Shown: piece by piece, positions 1-8,402 of the stretch
How the letters are laid out: each line of letters starts with the position of its first letter
Numbering within the stretch: position 1 is the first letter of the stretch
Assembly: GCA_947653235.1 (NCBI GenBank)
Contig: CANTGH010000012.1
Span: 1 to 46,701, forward strand
Source: an uncultured Clostridium sp.
Lineage (GTDB): Bacteria; Bacillota; Clostridia; TANB77; CAG-508
DNA: 46,701 nucleotides
Direction: 5' to 3'
Position numbers and translations under genes: made by a program
Notes under the pieces: generated by a model
The model's database searches: none
What the model was told of the DNA's origin: nothing
What the model saw: the letters and a program-made list of their open reading frames with translations, nothing else

Positions 1-24
1 AAGGCCTTATAGGCCGATATGAAA

Positions 25-47
25 ATCCCCCAGTTATACTGGGGGAT
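25..47 (-). terminator. Intrinsic terminator of the pflB-pflA operon
   Basis: A perfect 10-bp inverted repeat (ATCCCCCAGT, 3-nt loop) lies just beyond the pflA stop. Read on the minus strand it is followed by a short T run, as expected for a Rho-independent terminator of the leftward operon. Confidence 0.8.
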
Positions 48-53
48 AATTAT

Positions 54-770
54 TTATATTCCTAAAATATTTTTTGCTGTTTGGATTTGTTCTGCTGTAG
101 GAGAGGGAACATTTTTGAGTTCGTATGTTAACCCAAGTTGTTCCCATTTGAATTTCCCTAAATTATGATAAGGTAAAATTTCTACTTTTTCAACGGTTTT
201 TAATTGTGAAATGAAATTTTTTAAAAGTTTTAAATCATTTTCATCATCTGTAAAACCTGGAATTAGAACTTGCCTAATCCACATAGGAATATGCTGATTA
301 CTCAAATAGGTTGCAAAGTTTAATGTATTGGTGTTAGGGGCACCTGTTAAATCAATGCATTTTTCATTGCGAATGTGTTTGATATCTAATAAAACAAGGT
401 CGGTGTATTGCAATAACTCTTTGATAGAATCGTTTAGTGGAAGACTACCAGAAGTATCTAAAGTTGTATGAAAGTTTAATGTTTTTAACTTTTTAAAAAG
501 TTCTATTAGAAATTCGCTTTGTAATAATGGTTCCCCACCAGAAACAGTAATTCCACCACCAGAAGTTTTCATATAAGGTTTCAAACGCATTGCTTTTTGT
601 ATAATAGAGTCAATGGAATATTCCGCTCCACCAGAAAAATCCCAAGTATCACGATTGTGACAATATTTGCATTTTAAGGGACAACCTTGCATAAATATGA
701 CAAAACGAATGCCAGGTCCATCTACAGTTCCAAAAGATTCGAATGAATGAATTCTACCCATATTTTCCAT
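54..770 (-). CDS. pflA: Pyruvate formate-lyase activating enzyme (radical SAM)
   Basis: This is the radical-SAM activase that makes the glycyl radical on PflB, using a [4Fe-4S] cluster and S-adenosylmethionine in the cytoplasm. The cluster motif CPLKCKYC (CxxxCxxC) is near residue 30 and the glycine-rich SAM motif SGGEP follows near residue 77. The product is 239 aa, normal for the family. I chose the ATG at 770 because AAGGAG sits 12 nt upstream and overlaps the pflB stop; the longer frame to 821 would run into pflB. It is 16 bp downstream of pflB, so the two are co-transcribed. Confidence 0.95.
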   Translation of the reverse strand: MENMGRIHSFESFGTVDGPGIRFVIFMQGCPLKCKYCHNRDTWDFSGGAEYSIDSIIQKAMRLKPYMKTSGGGITVSGGEPLLQSEFLIELFKKLKTLNFHTTLDTSGSLPLNDSIKELLQYTDLVLLDIKHIRNEKCIDLTGAPNTNTLNFATYLSNQHIPMWIRQVLIPGFTDDENDLKLLKNFISQLKTVEKVEILPYHNLGKFKWEQLGLTYELKNVPSPTAEQIQTAKNILGI

Positions 771-786
771 TTTTAATTTCTTCTCC

Positions 787-3021
787 TTAAATTGATTCAT
801 GAATGGTTCGATTAATAACATCTAATTGTTGTTCACGTGTTAATTTTGTGAAGTTAACAGCATAACCAGAAACACGAATGGTAAGTTGAGGATATTTTTC
901 AGGATGTTCCATAGCATCTTCTAGTAAGCTTCGATCAAATACATTAATATTAATGTGATGGCTATGTTGTACAAAGTATCCATCTAATAAAGCAACAAGA
1001 TTGTTTACACGTATTGTTTCATCTTTTCCTAGTGCGTTTGGGGTAATTGCAAATGTATAGGAAATACCATCTTCTGCATGTTTATAAGGTAATTTTGCAA
1101 TTGTATTTAAAACAGCGACTGCACCATTGATATCACGACCGTGAATTGGGTTTGCACCTGGGCCAAATGGACTTCCAGCTGTTCTTCCATCTGGTGTGCT
1201 TCCAGTTGCTTTTCCATAAACTACATTAGATGTGATAGTTAAAATAGACATGGTTGGTTTGGAATTTCGATATGTTTTTTGGGTACGCAATTTTGCCATG
1301 AATTTTTTAACAATTTCAACCGCAATGCTATCGACTCTGTCGTCATCGTTTCCGTATTTTGGAAAGTCACCTTCGGTTTGATAATCAATCGCTAGACCAG
1401 TTTCATCACGAATGACTTTTACTTTGGCGTATTTCATGGCTGAAAAAGAATCGGCAACAATGGAAAGACCAGCAATTCCACATGCCATGGTACGAAGAAT
1501 TTCTCGGTCATGAAGTGACATGGCTAAACTTTCGTAAGCATATTTATCATGCATATAATGGATGATGTTTAAGGCTTCGATGTAAGTTTTTGCGACCCAA
1601 TCCATCATGCAATCAAATTTTTGCCAAACTTCGTCATAATCTAAATATTCAGAAGTAACGGGTTCGAATTTAGATGTAATTTGTTTTCCAGAAATTTCAT
1701 CACGCCCACCATTGATGGCATATAATAAAGTTTTGGCAAGATTGGCACGTGCACCAAAGAATTGCATTTGTTTTCCAATACGCATCGCTGATACACAACA
1801 AGCAATTCCATAGTCATCGCCCCAATATTCGCGCATTAAATCGTCGTTTTCATATTGAATGGAACTGGTGTTGATGGATAATTTAGCAGTATAATCTTTG
1901 AAACCTTTTGGTAAAGAACAAGACCAAAGTACTGTTAAATTTGGTTCTGGTGCAGGACCTAAAGTTTCTAATGTGTGTAACATACGGAAAGAATTTTTGG
2001 TGACTAATGTACGACCGTCAATTCCTTGCCCACCAATACTTTCGGTTACCCAAACAGGATCGCCACTAAATAATTCATCGTATTCAGGAGTACGTAAGAA
2101 TCGTATCATACGTAATTTCATGACAAAGTGATCCATGATTTCTTGGGCTTCTTCTTCTGTAATTTTGTTATTTTTTAAATCTCTTTCAAAATAAATATCT
2201 AAAAAGGTAGAAGTACGTCCCAAACTCATGGCAGCTCCATTTTGTTCTTTGGTTGTTCCGAGATAAGCAAAATATAACCATTGTACAGCTTCTTTTGCGT
2301 TAGAAGCAGGTAAAGAAATGTCAAAACCATAAGTTTGTGCCATGATTTTTAAATCTTCTAAAGCTTTGATTTGATCATGAATTTCTTCACGTTCACGAAT
2401 GATGTCTGATGTGAAGTCACTTGAGACTGTATTTTCAAATTCTTGTTTTTTCTCAGCAATTAAAGCATCTACACCATACAGGGCAACACGACGATAATCA
2501 CCAATAATACGTCCACGACCATAACCATCTGGAAGACCTGTAATTAAGTGAGAACTACGAGCAGCACGAATGGCTGGGGTATAAGCAGTAAAGACACCAT
2601 CGTTGTGGGTACGACGATAATGATGATAGATATCTTCTAATTTATCAGATACTTTTTGGTCATAAGCAGCACAAGATTTTTCGACAATTCGTATACCACC
2701 ATTTGGCATAATAGCACGTCTTAATGGTTTTTCGGTTTGAAGTCCCACGATTTGTTCTAAATCTTGATTGATATAGCCAGCTTCGTGACTTGTAATCGTT
2801 GATGCAATATCGTTCGAAATTTCTAAAACACCACCATTTTCTTTTTCTTTTTTATATAAATCTAACACTTGATTCCATAATTTTTGAGTTCTTTCGGTAG
2901 CATTTGCTAAGAAAGAAGCATCGCCTTCATAGGGAGTATAATTCATTTGAATGAAGTTTCTGACATTGATTTCTTGTGTCCAATCTCCCTCGTTAAAATT
3001 GTTCCATTGTTCATATTTCAT
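787..3021 (-). CDS. pflB: Formate C-acetyltransferase (pyruvate formate-lyase)
   Basis: Converts pyruvate and CoA to acetyl-CoA and formate during anaerobic mixed-acid fermentation. The 744-aa product has the adjacent catalytic cysteines (C408, C409 in ACCVSAM) and the C-terminal glycyl-radical motif RVSGYA with the radical glycine at about residue 719. The start at 3021 is set by AGGAGG just upstream; the frame extends further to 3111 but without a ribosome site. It is first in a two-gene operon with its activase. The protein is complete, with all catalytic residues present. Confidence 0.97.
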   Translation of the reverse strand: MKYEQWNNFNEGDWTQEINVRNFIQMNYTPYEGDASFLANATERTQKLWNQVLDLYKKEKENGGVLEISNDIASTITSHEAGYINQDLEQIVGLQTEKPLRRAIMPNGGIRIVEKSCAAYDQKVSDKLEDIYHHYRRTHNDGVFTAYTPAIRAARSSHLITGLPDGYGRGRIIGDYRRVALYGVDALIAEKKQEFENTVSSDFTSDIIREREEIHDQIKALEDLKIMAQTYGFDISLPASNAKEAVQWLYFAYLGTTKEQNGAAMSLGRTSTFLDIYFERDLKNNKITEEEAQEIMDHFVMKLRMIRFLRTPEYDELFSGDPVWVTESIGGQGIDGRTLVTKNSFRMLHTLETLGPAPEPNLTVLWSCSLPKGFKDYTAKLSINTSSIQYENDDLMREYWGDDYGIACCVSAMRIGKQMQFFGARANLAKTLLYAINGGRDEISGKQITSKFEPVTSEYLDYDEVWQKFDCMMDWVAKTYIEALNIIHYMHDKYAYESLAMSLHDREILRTMACGIAGLSIVADSFSAMKYAKVKVIRDETGLAIDYQTEGDFPKYGNDDDRVDSIAVEIVKKFMAKLRTQKTYRNSKPTMSILTITSNVVYGKATGSTPDGRTAGSPFGPGANPIHGRDINGAVAVLNTIAKLPYKHAEDGISYTFAITPNALGKDETIRVNNLVALLDGYFVQHSHHININVFDRSLLEDAMEHPEKYPQLTIRVSGYAVNFTKLTREQQLDVINRTIHESI

Positions 3022-3039
3022 AAATTTTTTCCTCCTAAA

Positions 3040-3082
3040 AATATTTTTCCTTATAATAATATAATTATGTTGGAAAAATATT
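3040..3082. repeat. Perfect 11-bp inverted repeat in the pflB promoter region
   Basis: AATATTTTTCC at 3040-3050 is exactly repeated in inverted orientation at 3072-3082, separated by 21 bp. The right arm overlaps the proposed -10 of the pflB promoter. It could be an operator for an unidentified regulator; it does not match the Rex consensus. Confidence 0.5.
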
Positions 3083-3106
3083 ATCATAAAAAATAGAATA
3101 TGACAA
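3078..3106 (-). promoter_or_regulatory. Candidate sigma-A promoter for pflB-pflA
   Basis: On the minus strand TTGTCA (3106-3101) is followed after 17 bp by TAATAT (3083-3078). The -10 is weak (4 of 6), so this is tentative. Position, about 60 bp before the pflB start, is sensible. Confidence 0.45.
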
Positions 3107-3450
3107 TACAATAAATCAAATTTTGGAAAAATTAATGTTAAAAAAGGGGAGATAAAAAAATTGTAATGAATAAAAAATTGATTTTAAGCCATTTTTTTGA
3201 AAAAAGAATGAAAAATGACTAAAATTTACATAAAATCAATTCTGGGGCGTGTTAGGACCTTTTAAGGGCATAAAAAATAGCAACTTGGGAAAAATGATAT
3301 TTTTGTAATAGCCTCTAATAAGCCATAAAACGGGTTTTGTTAGAAAAATAGACATAAATGTATTGATAAAGAGGGAAAAGTCGTTAAAACGAATTCTAAG
3401 GCGTTTTAGGGGCATATGGAGAAAATTTTGTAAAAAAAGACAAAATCATC
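3107..3450. other. Non-coding stretch with degenerate repeated motifs
   Basis: No gene is visible in these 344 bp between divergent genes. The stretch carries short words that recur about 35 kb away at 38323-38605, including AAAATGACTAAAA, TTTACATAAAATCA, TAGACATAAAT and GCCTCTA, and it has its own internal repeat around GGCGTTTTAGGGGCAT. It may be a degenerate intergenic repeat family. Confidence 0.4.
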
Positions 3451-3479
3451 TTGTAAAAATGTAAAAATAAAGATATAAT
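3451..3479 (+). promoter_or_regulatory. Sigma-A promoter for the glycosyltransferase gene
   Basis: TTGTAA (3451-3456), 17-bp spacer, TATAAT (3474-3479). It lies 32 bp before the ATG at 3512. Confidence 0.7.
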
Positions 3480-3511
3480 GCAAAGATACAAGAAACGAAG
3501 AGGAGTAAACT

Positions 3512-4210
3512 ATGAAAATACTTAAGAAGATATTCTTTACGATTGGATTAATTGTTATGCTTATGGTAGGTTTGGTAGTAAAACAATGTTATGATGCCTA
3601 TCAAAAAGCAATCACAGAAGTTAGTATAGAAGAAAAGGTCACACAAATAAAGGAAAATACAAATTATACAACGTATGAAGAATTACCACAAGATTACATT
3701 AATGCGGTTATTGCTGTGGAAGATAAACGATTTTTGAAACATGCGGGAGTAGATTTTATCAGTATTTCACGTGCGATTTTGATTGATTTAAAGGAAATGG
3801 CGTTTAAAGAAGGCGGAAGTACCATTACGCAACAATTAGCAAAAAATATTTATTTTACACAGGAAAAAACAATGACGAGGAAAATATCTGAAGTTTTTAT
3901 GGCTGTGGAAATGGAAAAACAACTATCCAAAGAAAAAATTTTTGAATTATATGTCAATACTTCTTATTTTGGAGATGGGTATTATTGTGTAAAAGACGCA
4001 GCACAAGGTTATTTTGATAAACTACCTTCTGAAATGAATTTATATGAATGTACGTTATTGGCTGGTATTCCGAATGCACCTTCTGTTTATGCACCAACGA
4101 AAAATCCAGAATTGGCTAGACAAAGGCAAGGGCAAGTAGTTCGAAAAATGATTAGACAGGGTTATTTGTCAGAGGAAGAAGCAGGAAAAATTATCTTGGT
4201 GAATGAATAA
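3512..4210 (+). CDS. mtgA: Monofunctional peptidoglycan glycosyltransferase (GT51)
   Basis: Polymerises lipid II into glycan strands at the outer face of the membrane. After a single N-terminal membrane anchor (about residues 7-24) the GT51 motifs follow in order: VEDKRFLKHAGVD with catalytic Glu at residue 70, GGSTITQQL at about 101-109, and ELYVNTSYFG near 147. At 232 aa it has only the glycosyltransferase domain and no penicillin-binding transpeptidase domain, so it is an MtgA-like monofunctional enzyme. AGGAG precedes the ATG. The next gene starts 39 bp downstream on the same strand and may be co-transcribed. Confidence 0.9.
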   Translation: MKILKKIFFTIGLIVMLMVGLVVKQCYDAYQKAITEVSIEEKVTQIKENTNYTTYEELPQDYINAVIAVEDKRFLKHAGVDFISISRAILIDLKEMAFKEGGSTITQQLAKNIYFTQEKTMTRKISEVFMAVEMEKQLSKEKIFELYVNTSYFGDGYYCVKDAAQGYFDKLPSEMNLYECTLLAGIPNAPSVYAPTKNPELARQRQGQVVRKMIRQGYLSEEEAGKIILVNE

Positions 4211-4249
4211 AATGGAAAAAGCAAAATATAGTAGATAAGAGGTAAAAAA

Positions 4250-5224
4250 ATGTTAGATATTCTATTAATTACAATTGGTTTTTTGTTACTGGTAAAGGGA
4301 GCAGACTATTTGGTAGAAGGGGCCAGTCATATTGCGAAACGATTTCATATTCCTGAAATTGTAATAGGACTTACTATTGTTGCGATTGGAACATCTATGC
4401 CAGAACTTGTTGTGAGTTTAACATCTGCGTTAGAAGGACACTCAGATATTGCTGTGGGCAATATTATTGGTAGTAACATTGCGAATATGTTTTTGATATT
4501 AGGAATGTGTTCTATTATAAAACCACTTGAATTTAAAAAGCAAAGTCGTTTGATTGAAAATCCGTTGACGTTATTTTTTACGATACTTTTGTTTGTTTTA
4601 TGTAATAATGGAAATTCGGAAAGTGCTCATTTGATAACGAAAAATGAAGGGATTTTGTTATTGGTATTATGTGTATTGTATATTGTTTATAATATCATTA
4701 TGGCCAAAAAGGGGGAGAAATTCGATTTAGAGGAAGGGCAAGAATTACAAGAAGAAACGATTCCAACGAAAATTTTGAAAGCGATTTTTAATGTTATCAT
4801 AGGAATTATTGGATTAAAATTAGGAGGAGATTTAGTTGTTCGTAGCTGTGTTGCGATTGCCTCATCGTTTGGTGTGAGTGAAGAATTAATTAGTTTGACA
4901 ATTGTAGCTGTTAGCACAAGTCTACCAGAATTAATTACATCCATAACGGCCACACGTAAAGGTGAGACCGATATGGCAATTGGCAATATTTTAGGTTCTC
5001 AAATTTTTAATATTGTATTAATTATTGGGGCATCTGCTTTTTTGTGTCCAATTAATTATGCAACGAGTTACAATAAATATATGATTGTTTTGATTATGGG
5101 AACGATTATGCTAAGTTTGTTTCCTTTTGTAGGAACAAAAAATAAAATGACACGTAGTAATGGCATACCTTTTGTGTTTATTTATATTTTATATATGATT
5201 AGTTTAGTGATGTTTCAAGGGTAA
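4250..5224 (+). CDS. Calcium/sodium antiporter, CaCA family (YrbG-like)
   Basis: A 324-aa polytopic membrane protein of the Ca2+/cation antiporter family. The two inverted alpha repeats are plain: GTSMPELVVSL with GNIIGSNIAN in the first half and STSLPELITS with GNILGSQIFN in the second. A hydrophilic loop near residues 150-180 separates the halves. It probably exports Ca2+ in exchange for Na+ or H+; ion specificity cannot be read from the sequence. It converges on the YetF-like gene with only one base between the two stop codons and no terminator hairpin. Confidence 0.9.
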   Translation: MLDILLITIGFLLLVKGADYLVEGASHIAKRFHIPEIVIGLTIVAIGTSMPELVVSLTSALEGHSDIAVGNIIGSNIANMFLILGMCSIIKPLEFKKQSRLIENPLTLFFTILLFVLCNNGNSESAHLITKNEGILLLVLCVLYIVYNIIMAKKGEKFDLEEGQELQEETIPTKILKAIFNVIIGIIGLKLGGDLVVRSCVAIASSFGVSEELISLTIVAVSTSLPELITSITATRKGETDMAIGNILGSQIFNIVLIIGASAFLCPINYATSYNKYMIVLIMGTIMLSLFPFVGTKNKMTRSNGIPFVFIYILYMISLVMFQG

Positions 5225-5225
5225 A

Positions 5226-5936
5226 TTATGCCCAAAAATCATGAGAATTTCCAAGATCATTATTTTCGTAAAGGCTGACACGATTTTGGTTATCTAAGGT
5301 TGCTAAAAAGATTTGTTCGGGTTTGTCAAAACCTTGCGAAACCAATTCTTTTTGGAGCCACATTTCATCATGATTGGAATTTTTAAGATTTTCAAATAGA
5401 ATTTTACCGTCCATAATCAGATTGACATCAATGGTAGAAGGTTCTGGAGTTAGGTTTAAATCGCTAGGAACAACAGGACGACTGCTACTTTTTGGCAAAA
5501 AGCTGATTTTTCCATTTGCTTCTAAAATGGCTGTTTTGATATCGGATAAATGAAAATAACCATTGATACGGCATTGTACAAGAAATTCATTTAAATCTAA
5601 TTTGGCTGTCTTGAAATTTTTTCGGTAAAATTTTCCATTATCCATTAAAATTAAAGAATTTCCATAAATAAAACGACGTGCTTTAATGGATTTTGTACAT
5701 GCTAATGAAATGATAATTGCAACGATGGCATAAACAATCATTGCGACTAAAGGTTGCCTATAATCAGATTCTAAAGCAGTTGCCATTTCGGCAGCAATCG
5801 AACCAATGGTAATGCCGATAATATAATCAAACATACTTAGTTGTGACATTTCTTTATTTCCCATTAATTTTGTTAAAATAAATAAAACAATTTCAGATAC
5901 GATTGACAAAATGATGACTTTTATAATATCTTGCAT
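5226..5936 (-). CDS. DUF421 / YetF-like membrane protein
   Basis: A 236-aa protein with N-terminal hydrophobic helices (about 1-80) followed by the soluble domain of the DUF421 family, recognised around GNSLILMDNGKFYRKN and the FLVQCRINGYFHLSDI segment. In sporulating Bacillota such genes are often found beside spoVA genes; the biochemical role is unclear. It is the last gene of the spoVA operon here, 16 bp after spoVAE, with AAGGAG before the ATG. A function in spore coat or membrane assembly is only an inference from context. Confidence 0.85.
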   Translation of the reverse strand: MQDIIKVIILSIVSEIVLFILTKLMGNKEMSQLSMFDYIIGITIGSIAAEMATALESDYRQPLVAMIVYAIVAIIISLACTKSIKARRFIYGNSLILMDNGKFYRKNFKTAKLDLNEFLVQCRINGYFHLSDIKTAILEANGKISFLPKSSSRPVVPSDLNLTPEPSTIDVNLIMDGKILFENLKNSNHDEMWLQKELVSQGFDKPEQIFLATLDNQNRVSLYENNDLGNSHDFWA

Positions 5937-5952
5937 AGATTTTCTCCTTGTT

Positions 5953-6321
5953 TTATTGTTTTTTTATCTTAGGTTTAGACACCAAAGAAGCAATATAACC
6001 AAAGAATACAGCAGCAGCAATTCCACCAGAGGCTGCTTTGATTCCGCCTGTAAAGGCACCAATTAGTCCAGTATTTTTTAATTCTTCAATGGCTCCTTTG
6101 GAAAGTGTGTTACCAAAGCCAGTTAGAGGAACGGTTGCACCACAGCCTCCCCATTGAATAAGATATTTATACCAACCCAAACCTCCTAAAATAGCACCGA
6201 CGGTTACGTAAGTAACTAAAATACGAGCTGGTGTGAGTTTGGTTTTATCGATTAGAATTTGACCAATGATACAAATAGCACCACCTAAAATAAAAGCTTT
6301 TAAAACCATCATCCAATCCAT
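5953..6321 (-). CDS. spoVAE: Stage V sporulation protein AE
   Basis: A small integral membrane protein (122 aa) of the SpoVA complex, which moves dipicolinic acid and Ca2+ into the forespore and releases them at germination. The SpoVAE hallmarks GQILIDKTKLTPARILV and VPLTGFGNTL are present, along with several glycine-rich transmembrane helices. It sits between spoVAD and the DUF421 gene with a good AAGGAG site. Confidence 0.95.
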   Translation of the reverse strand: MDWMMVLKAFILGGAICIIGQILIDKTKLTPARILVTYVTVGAILGGLGWYKYLIQWGGCGATVPLTGFGNTLSKGAIEELKNTGLIGAFTGGIKAASGGIAAAVFFGYIASLVSKPKIKKQ

Positions 6322-6337
6322 TTGTTTTTCTCCTTTC

Positions 6338-7372
6338 TTATGATTGTATTTTTAAATCTGTTGGAAATTGTGCTTCAATGGCTACTGCATGAGCAATTCC
6401 AGGAATACTTTCTCCTTGCTGAGAGGTAGTAGAATTCATAAGAGCACCAGTTGGCATTAAAAGAATTCTTTTGAATTTTCCTTCCTTAAACATGTGTGAA
6501 ATATAACCACAAAATACGCTTGCACTGCAACCACAGCCAGAACCACCAGCATGTGTATCTTGGGTATCTTTATCAAAGATGAGAACACCGCAGTCATTAT
6601 AATTTGCTTTGATGTTGTAACCTTTGGATTCCATTAAATCAATTAAAATGTCTTTTCCGATATGACCTAAATCGCCTGTGAAAATGGCATCATAGTAACT
6701 TGGTTTTCTGCCAGTATCTTTGAAATGGCATAATAAGGTATCTTGAGCGGCACCTGCCATAGCAGCTCCCATGTTGTTGGCATCTTTAATTCCCATATCT
6801 ACAATTTTTCCAGGTGTAATAGTGGTTATATAAGGTCCTTCGCCTTCTTTGGAGAGTATAGCACTTCCACTTCCTGTAACAGTCCATTGACTAGAAGGAG
6901 TACGTTGGTTTCCTAATTCTAAAGGAAAACGAAATTGTTTTTCGGCACTACAAAAATGGCTAGAAGCTGCACAAATAACATTTGTTGCAAAGTCTCCATC
7001 AATGGTCATAGAACCAAGTGTTAGTGCTTCACCAAAGGTAGAACAAGCACCAAAAATACCAAAAAAGGGAAGATTAGAATCGCGTAAACCAAATGAAGAT
7101 GAAATACATTGGTTGAGCAAATCACCAGCAAAGCAAAAGTCAATATCTTGAGAAGCAATTTTGGCTTTGGAAACAGACATATTGACAGTTTCTTTGATGA
7201 TTTTACTTTCTGCTTTTTCCCAACTATTTTCACCCCAAAATTCATCTTCTAAGCATTGGTCGAAATAGGGATTGAGTGGACCATCTTTTTCTTTGGGTCC
7301 TACAATACAGGCAGTGGATAAAATATTGACTGGTTTGGATAAAACATAAGATTGATTTCCTATTTTTTTCAT
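6338..7372 (-). CDS. spoVAD: Stage V sporulation protein AD
   Basis: The soluble, thiolase-fold subunit of the SpoVA channel, which in Bacillus binds dipicolinic acid. The 344-aa product is the family's usual length and includes the conserved stretches CFAGDLLNQC, FGIFGACSTFGE and GGSGCGCSA. It is 24 bp downstream of spoVAC and is read through from the same promoter. AAAGGA precedes the ATG at 7372. Confidence 0.96.
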   Translation of the reverse strand: MKKIGNQSYVLSKPVNILSTACIVGPKEKDGPLNPYFDQCLEDEFWGENSWEKAESKIIKETVNMSVSKAKIASQDIDFCFAGDLLNQCISSSFGLRDSNLPFFGIFGACSTFGEALTLGSMTIDGDFATNVICAASSHFCSAEKQFRFPLELGNQRTPSSQWTVTGSGSAILSKEGEGPYITTITPGKIVDMGIKDANNMGAAMAGAAQDTLLCHFKDTGRKPSYYDAIFTGDLGHIGKDILIDLMESKGYNIKANYNDCGVLIFDKDTQDTHAGGSGCGCSASVFCGYISHMFKEGKFKRILLMPTGALMNSTTSQQGESIPGIAHAVAIEAQFPTDLKIQS

Positions 7373-7396
7373 GATAAAATTCCTTTCTTTTAAAAG

Positions 7397-7861
7397 TTAG
7401 ATAAGCGTAATTGCTTGTGTATTAAAAATTAAATAGATAATTCCTACCAGAATACTACTTGAAATACCATAAACTAAAACGGGTCCTGCTATGGTAAACA
7501 TTTTAGCACCAACGCCCATAACGTATCCTTCGGATTTGTATTCCATGGCAGGTGAGACAATAGAATTAGCAAATCCTGTGATAGGAATTAAAGAGCCAGC
7601 ACCAGCAAATTTTCCAATTTTATTAAATAAATTAAGTGCTGTTAAAAAAGCACTGATGAAAATTAAAATGATGGAAACAATGGTGTAAGAAGTGGTCTCA
7701 TCAATTCCGCGTGTTTGACAAATTTCAAAGATAATTTGACCAATAGCACAGATAAGTCCGCCCACCCAAAAGGCATTAAAACAATTCTTTAGGATAGGGG
7801 AATTAGGTGTTTTTTGGTCAACGTATTGTTGATATTCTTCTTTACTATTAATTGGTTTCAT
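7397..7861 (-). CDS. spoVAC: Stage V sporulation protein AC
   Basis: Membrane subunit of the SpoVA dipicolinate channel; in Bacillus the homologue is mechanosensitive. The 154-aa protein has about four transmembrane helices and the motif PITGFANSIVSPAMEYKSEG typical of SpoVAC. I use the ATG at 7861, preceded by AAAGGAG with 5-nt spacing, rather than the longer frame to 7894. It starts 19 bp after the dodecin-like gene's stop. Confidence 0.95.
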   Translation of the reverse strand: MKPINSKEEYQQYVDQKTPNSPILKNCFNAFWVGGLICAIGQIIFEICQTRGIDETTSYTIVSIILIFISAFLTALNLFNKIGKFAGAGSLIPITGFANSIVSPAMEYKSEGYVMGVGAKMFTIAGPVLVYGISSSILVGIIYLIFNTQAITLI

Positions 7862-7880
7862 ACAAACTCCTTTCTTAAGT

Positions 7881-8123
7881 TTACATGTTGTCAATGTCTT
7901 CTAACATTGGTTCTTCTTGGAAAGGTTCTATTTTAAATGAAATGGCTAAATCCACAATGTATTCTGCAATTTTATTACCAGAGATATTAGCACGTTGTTC
8001 TAAAATGCGAATGGAAGTTAAATTATTTAATGTTTTGGAGGCTTCGTCTACTGTTTTGACAATCGCATCTTTCCAAGAAACTTTGGAATAACCTGTTACT
8101 TTAATATGTTTTTCAGAATTCAT
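7881..8123 (-). CDS. Dodecin-like protein, first gene of the spoVA operon
   Basis: An 80-aa protein that aligns end to end with dodecins (small flavin-binding dodecamer proteins): VTGYSKVSWKDAI, then DEASKTLNNLTSIRILEQ, then IAEYIVDLAISFKIE match the beta-alpha-beta-beta family pattern. The tryptophan that stacks on flavin in characterised dodecins corresponds to Ser here (NLTS), and the flavin-contact glutamine corresponds to Ile (EYIV), so flavin binding is doubtful. A strong AAGGAGG site precedes the ATG. Being the promoter-proximal gene of the spoVA operon it is probably made in the forespore. Family assignment is by motif recognition, not by a search. Confidence 0.8.
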   Translation of the reverse strand: MNSEKHIKVTGYSKVSWKDAIVKTVDEASKTLNNLTSIRILEQRANISGNKIAEYIVDLAISFKIEPFQEEPMLEDIDNM

Positions 8124-8155
8124 AAATTTCCTCCTTGTTTATCAATTTATAGTGT

Positions 8156-8185
8156 TATCATTTCCAAATCAAGAAAAAATATGCA
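8156..8185 (-). promoter_or_regulatory. Candidate sigma-G promoter of the spoVA operon
   Basis: On the minus strand TGCATA (8185-8180) fits the sigma-G -35 pattern GHATR. After 17 bp comes AATGATA (8162-8156), which matches the CATnnTA -10 except at the first base. It lies about 33 bp before the dodecin-like gene. Forespore expression is what is known for spoVA in Bacillus. Confidence 0.5.
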
Positions 8186-8340
8186 TAAACTTCCAAAAAT
8201 ATCGTTATGAAAGGAATGTATTAATTTGAATAAAGTGGATAAAATATAAATATTTAAAAAACCAAGAAAAGACAGTTATAAAAGAAATGTTACAAAAATA
8301 TTACAATTGCGTTATATTTTTATTACATTATTTTATTCTA

Positions 8341-8369
8341 TTGACTTTTTTTGATATTATAGATATAAA
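8341..8369 (+). promoter_or_regulatory. Sigma-A promoter of the type IV pilus operon
   Basis: TTGACT (8341-8346), 17-bp spacer, TATAAA (8364-8369), 33 bp upstream of the pilM-pilN start. The remaining 8186-8340 is AT-rich and shows nothing else I can support. Confidence 0.65.
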
Positions 8370-8402
8370 ATATATAGTGAAAATTAATCTAAGGAGAAAA
8401 TA

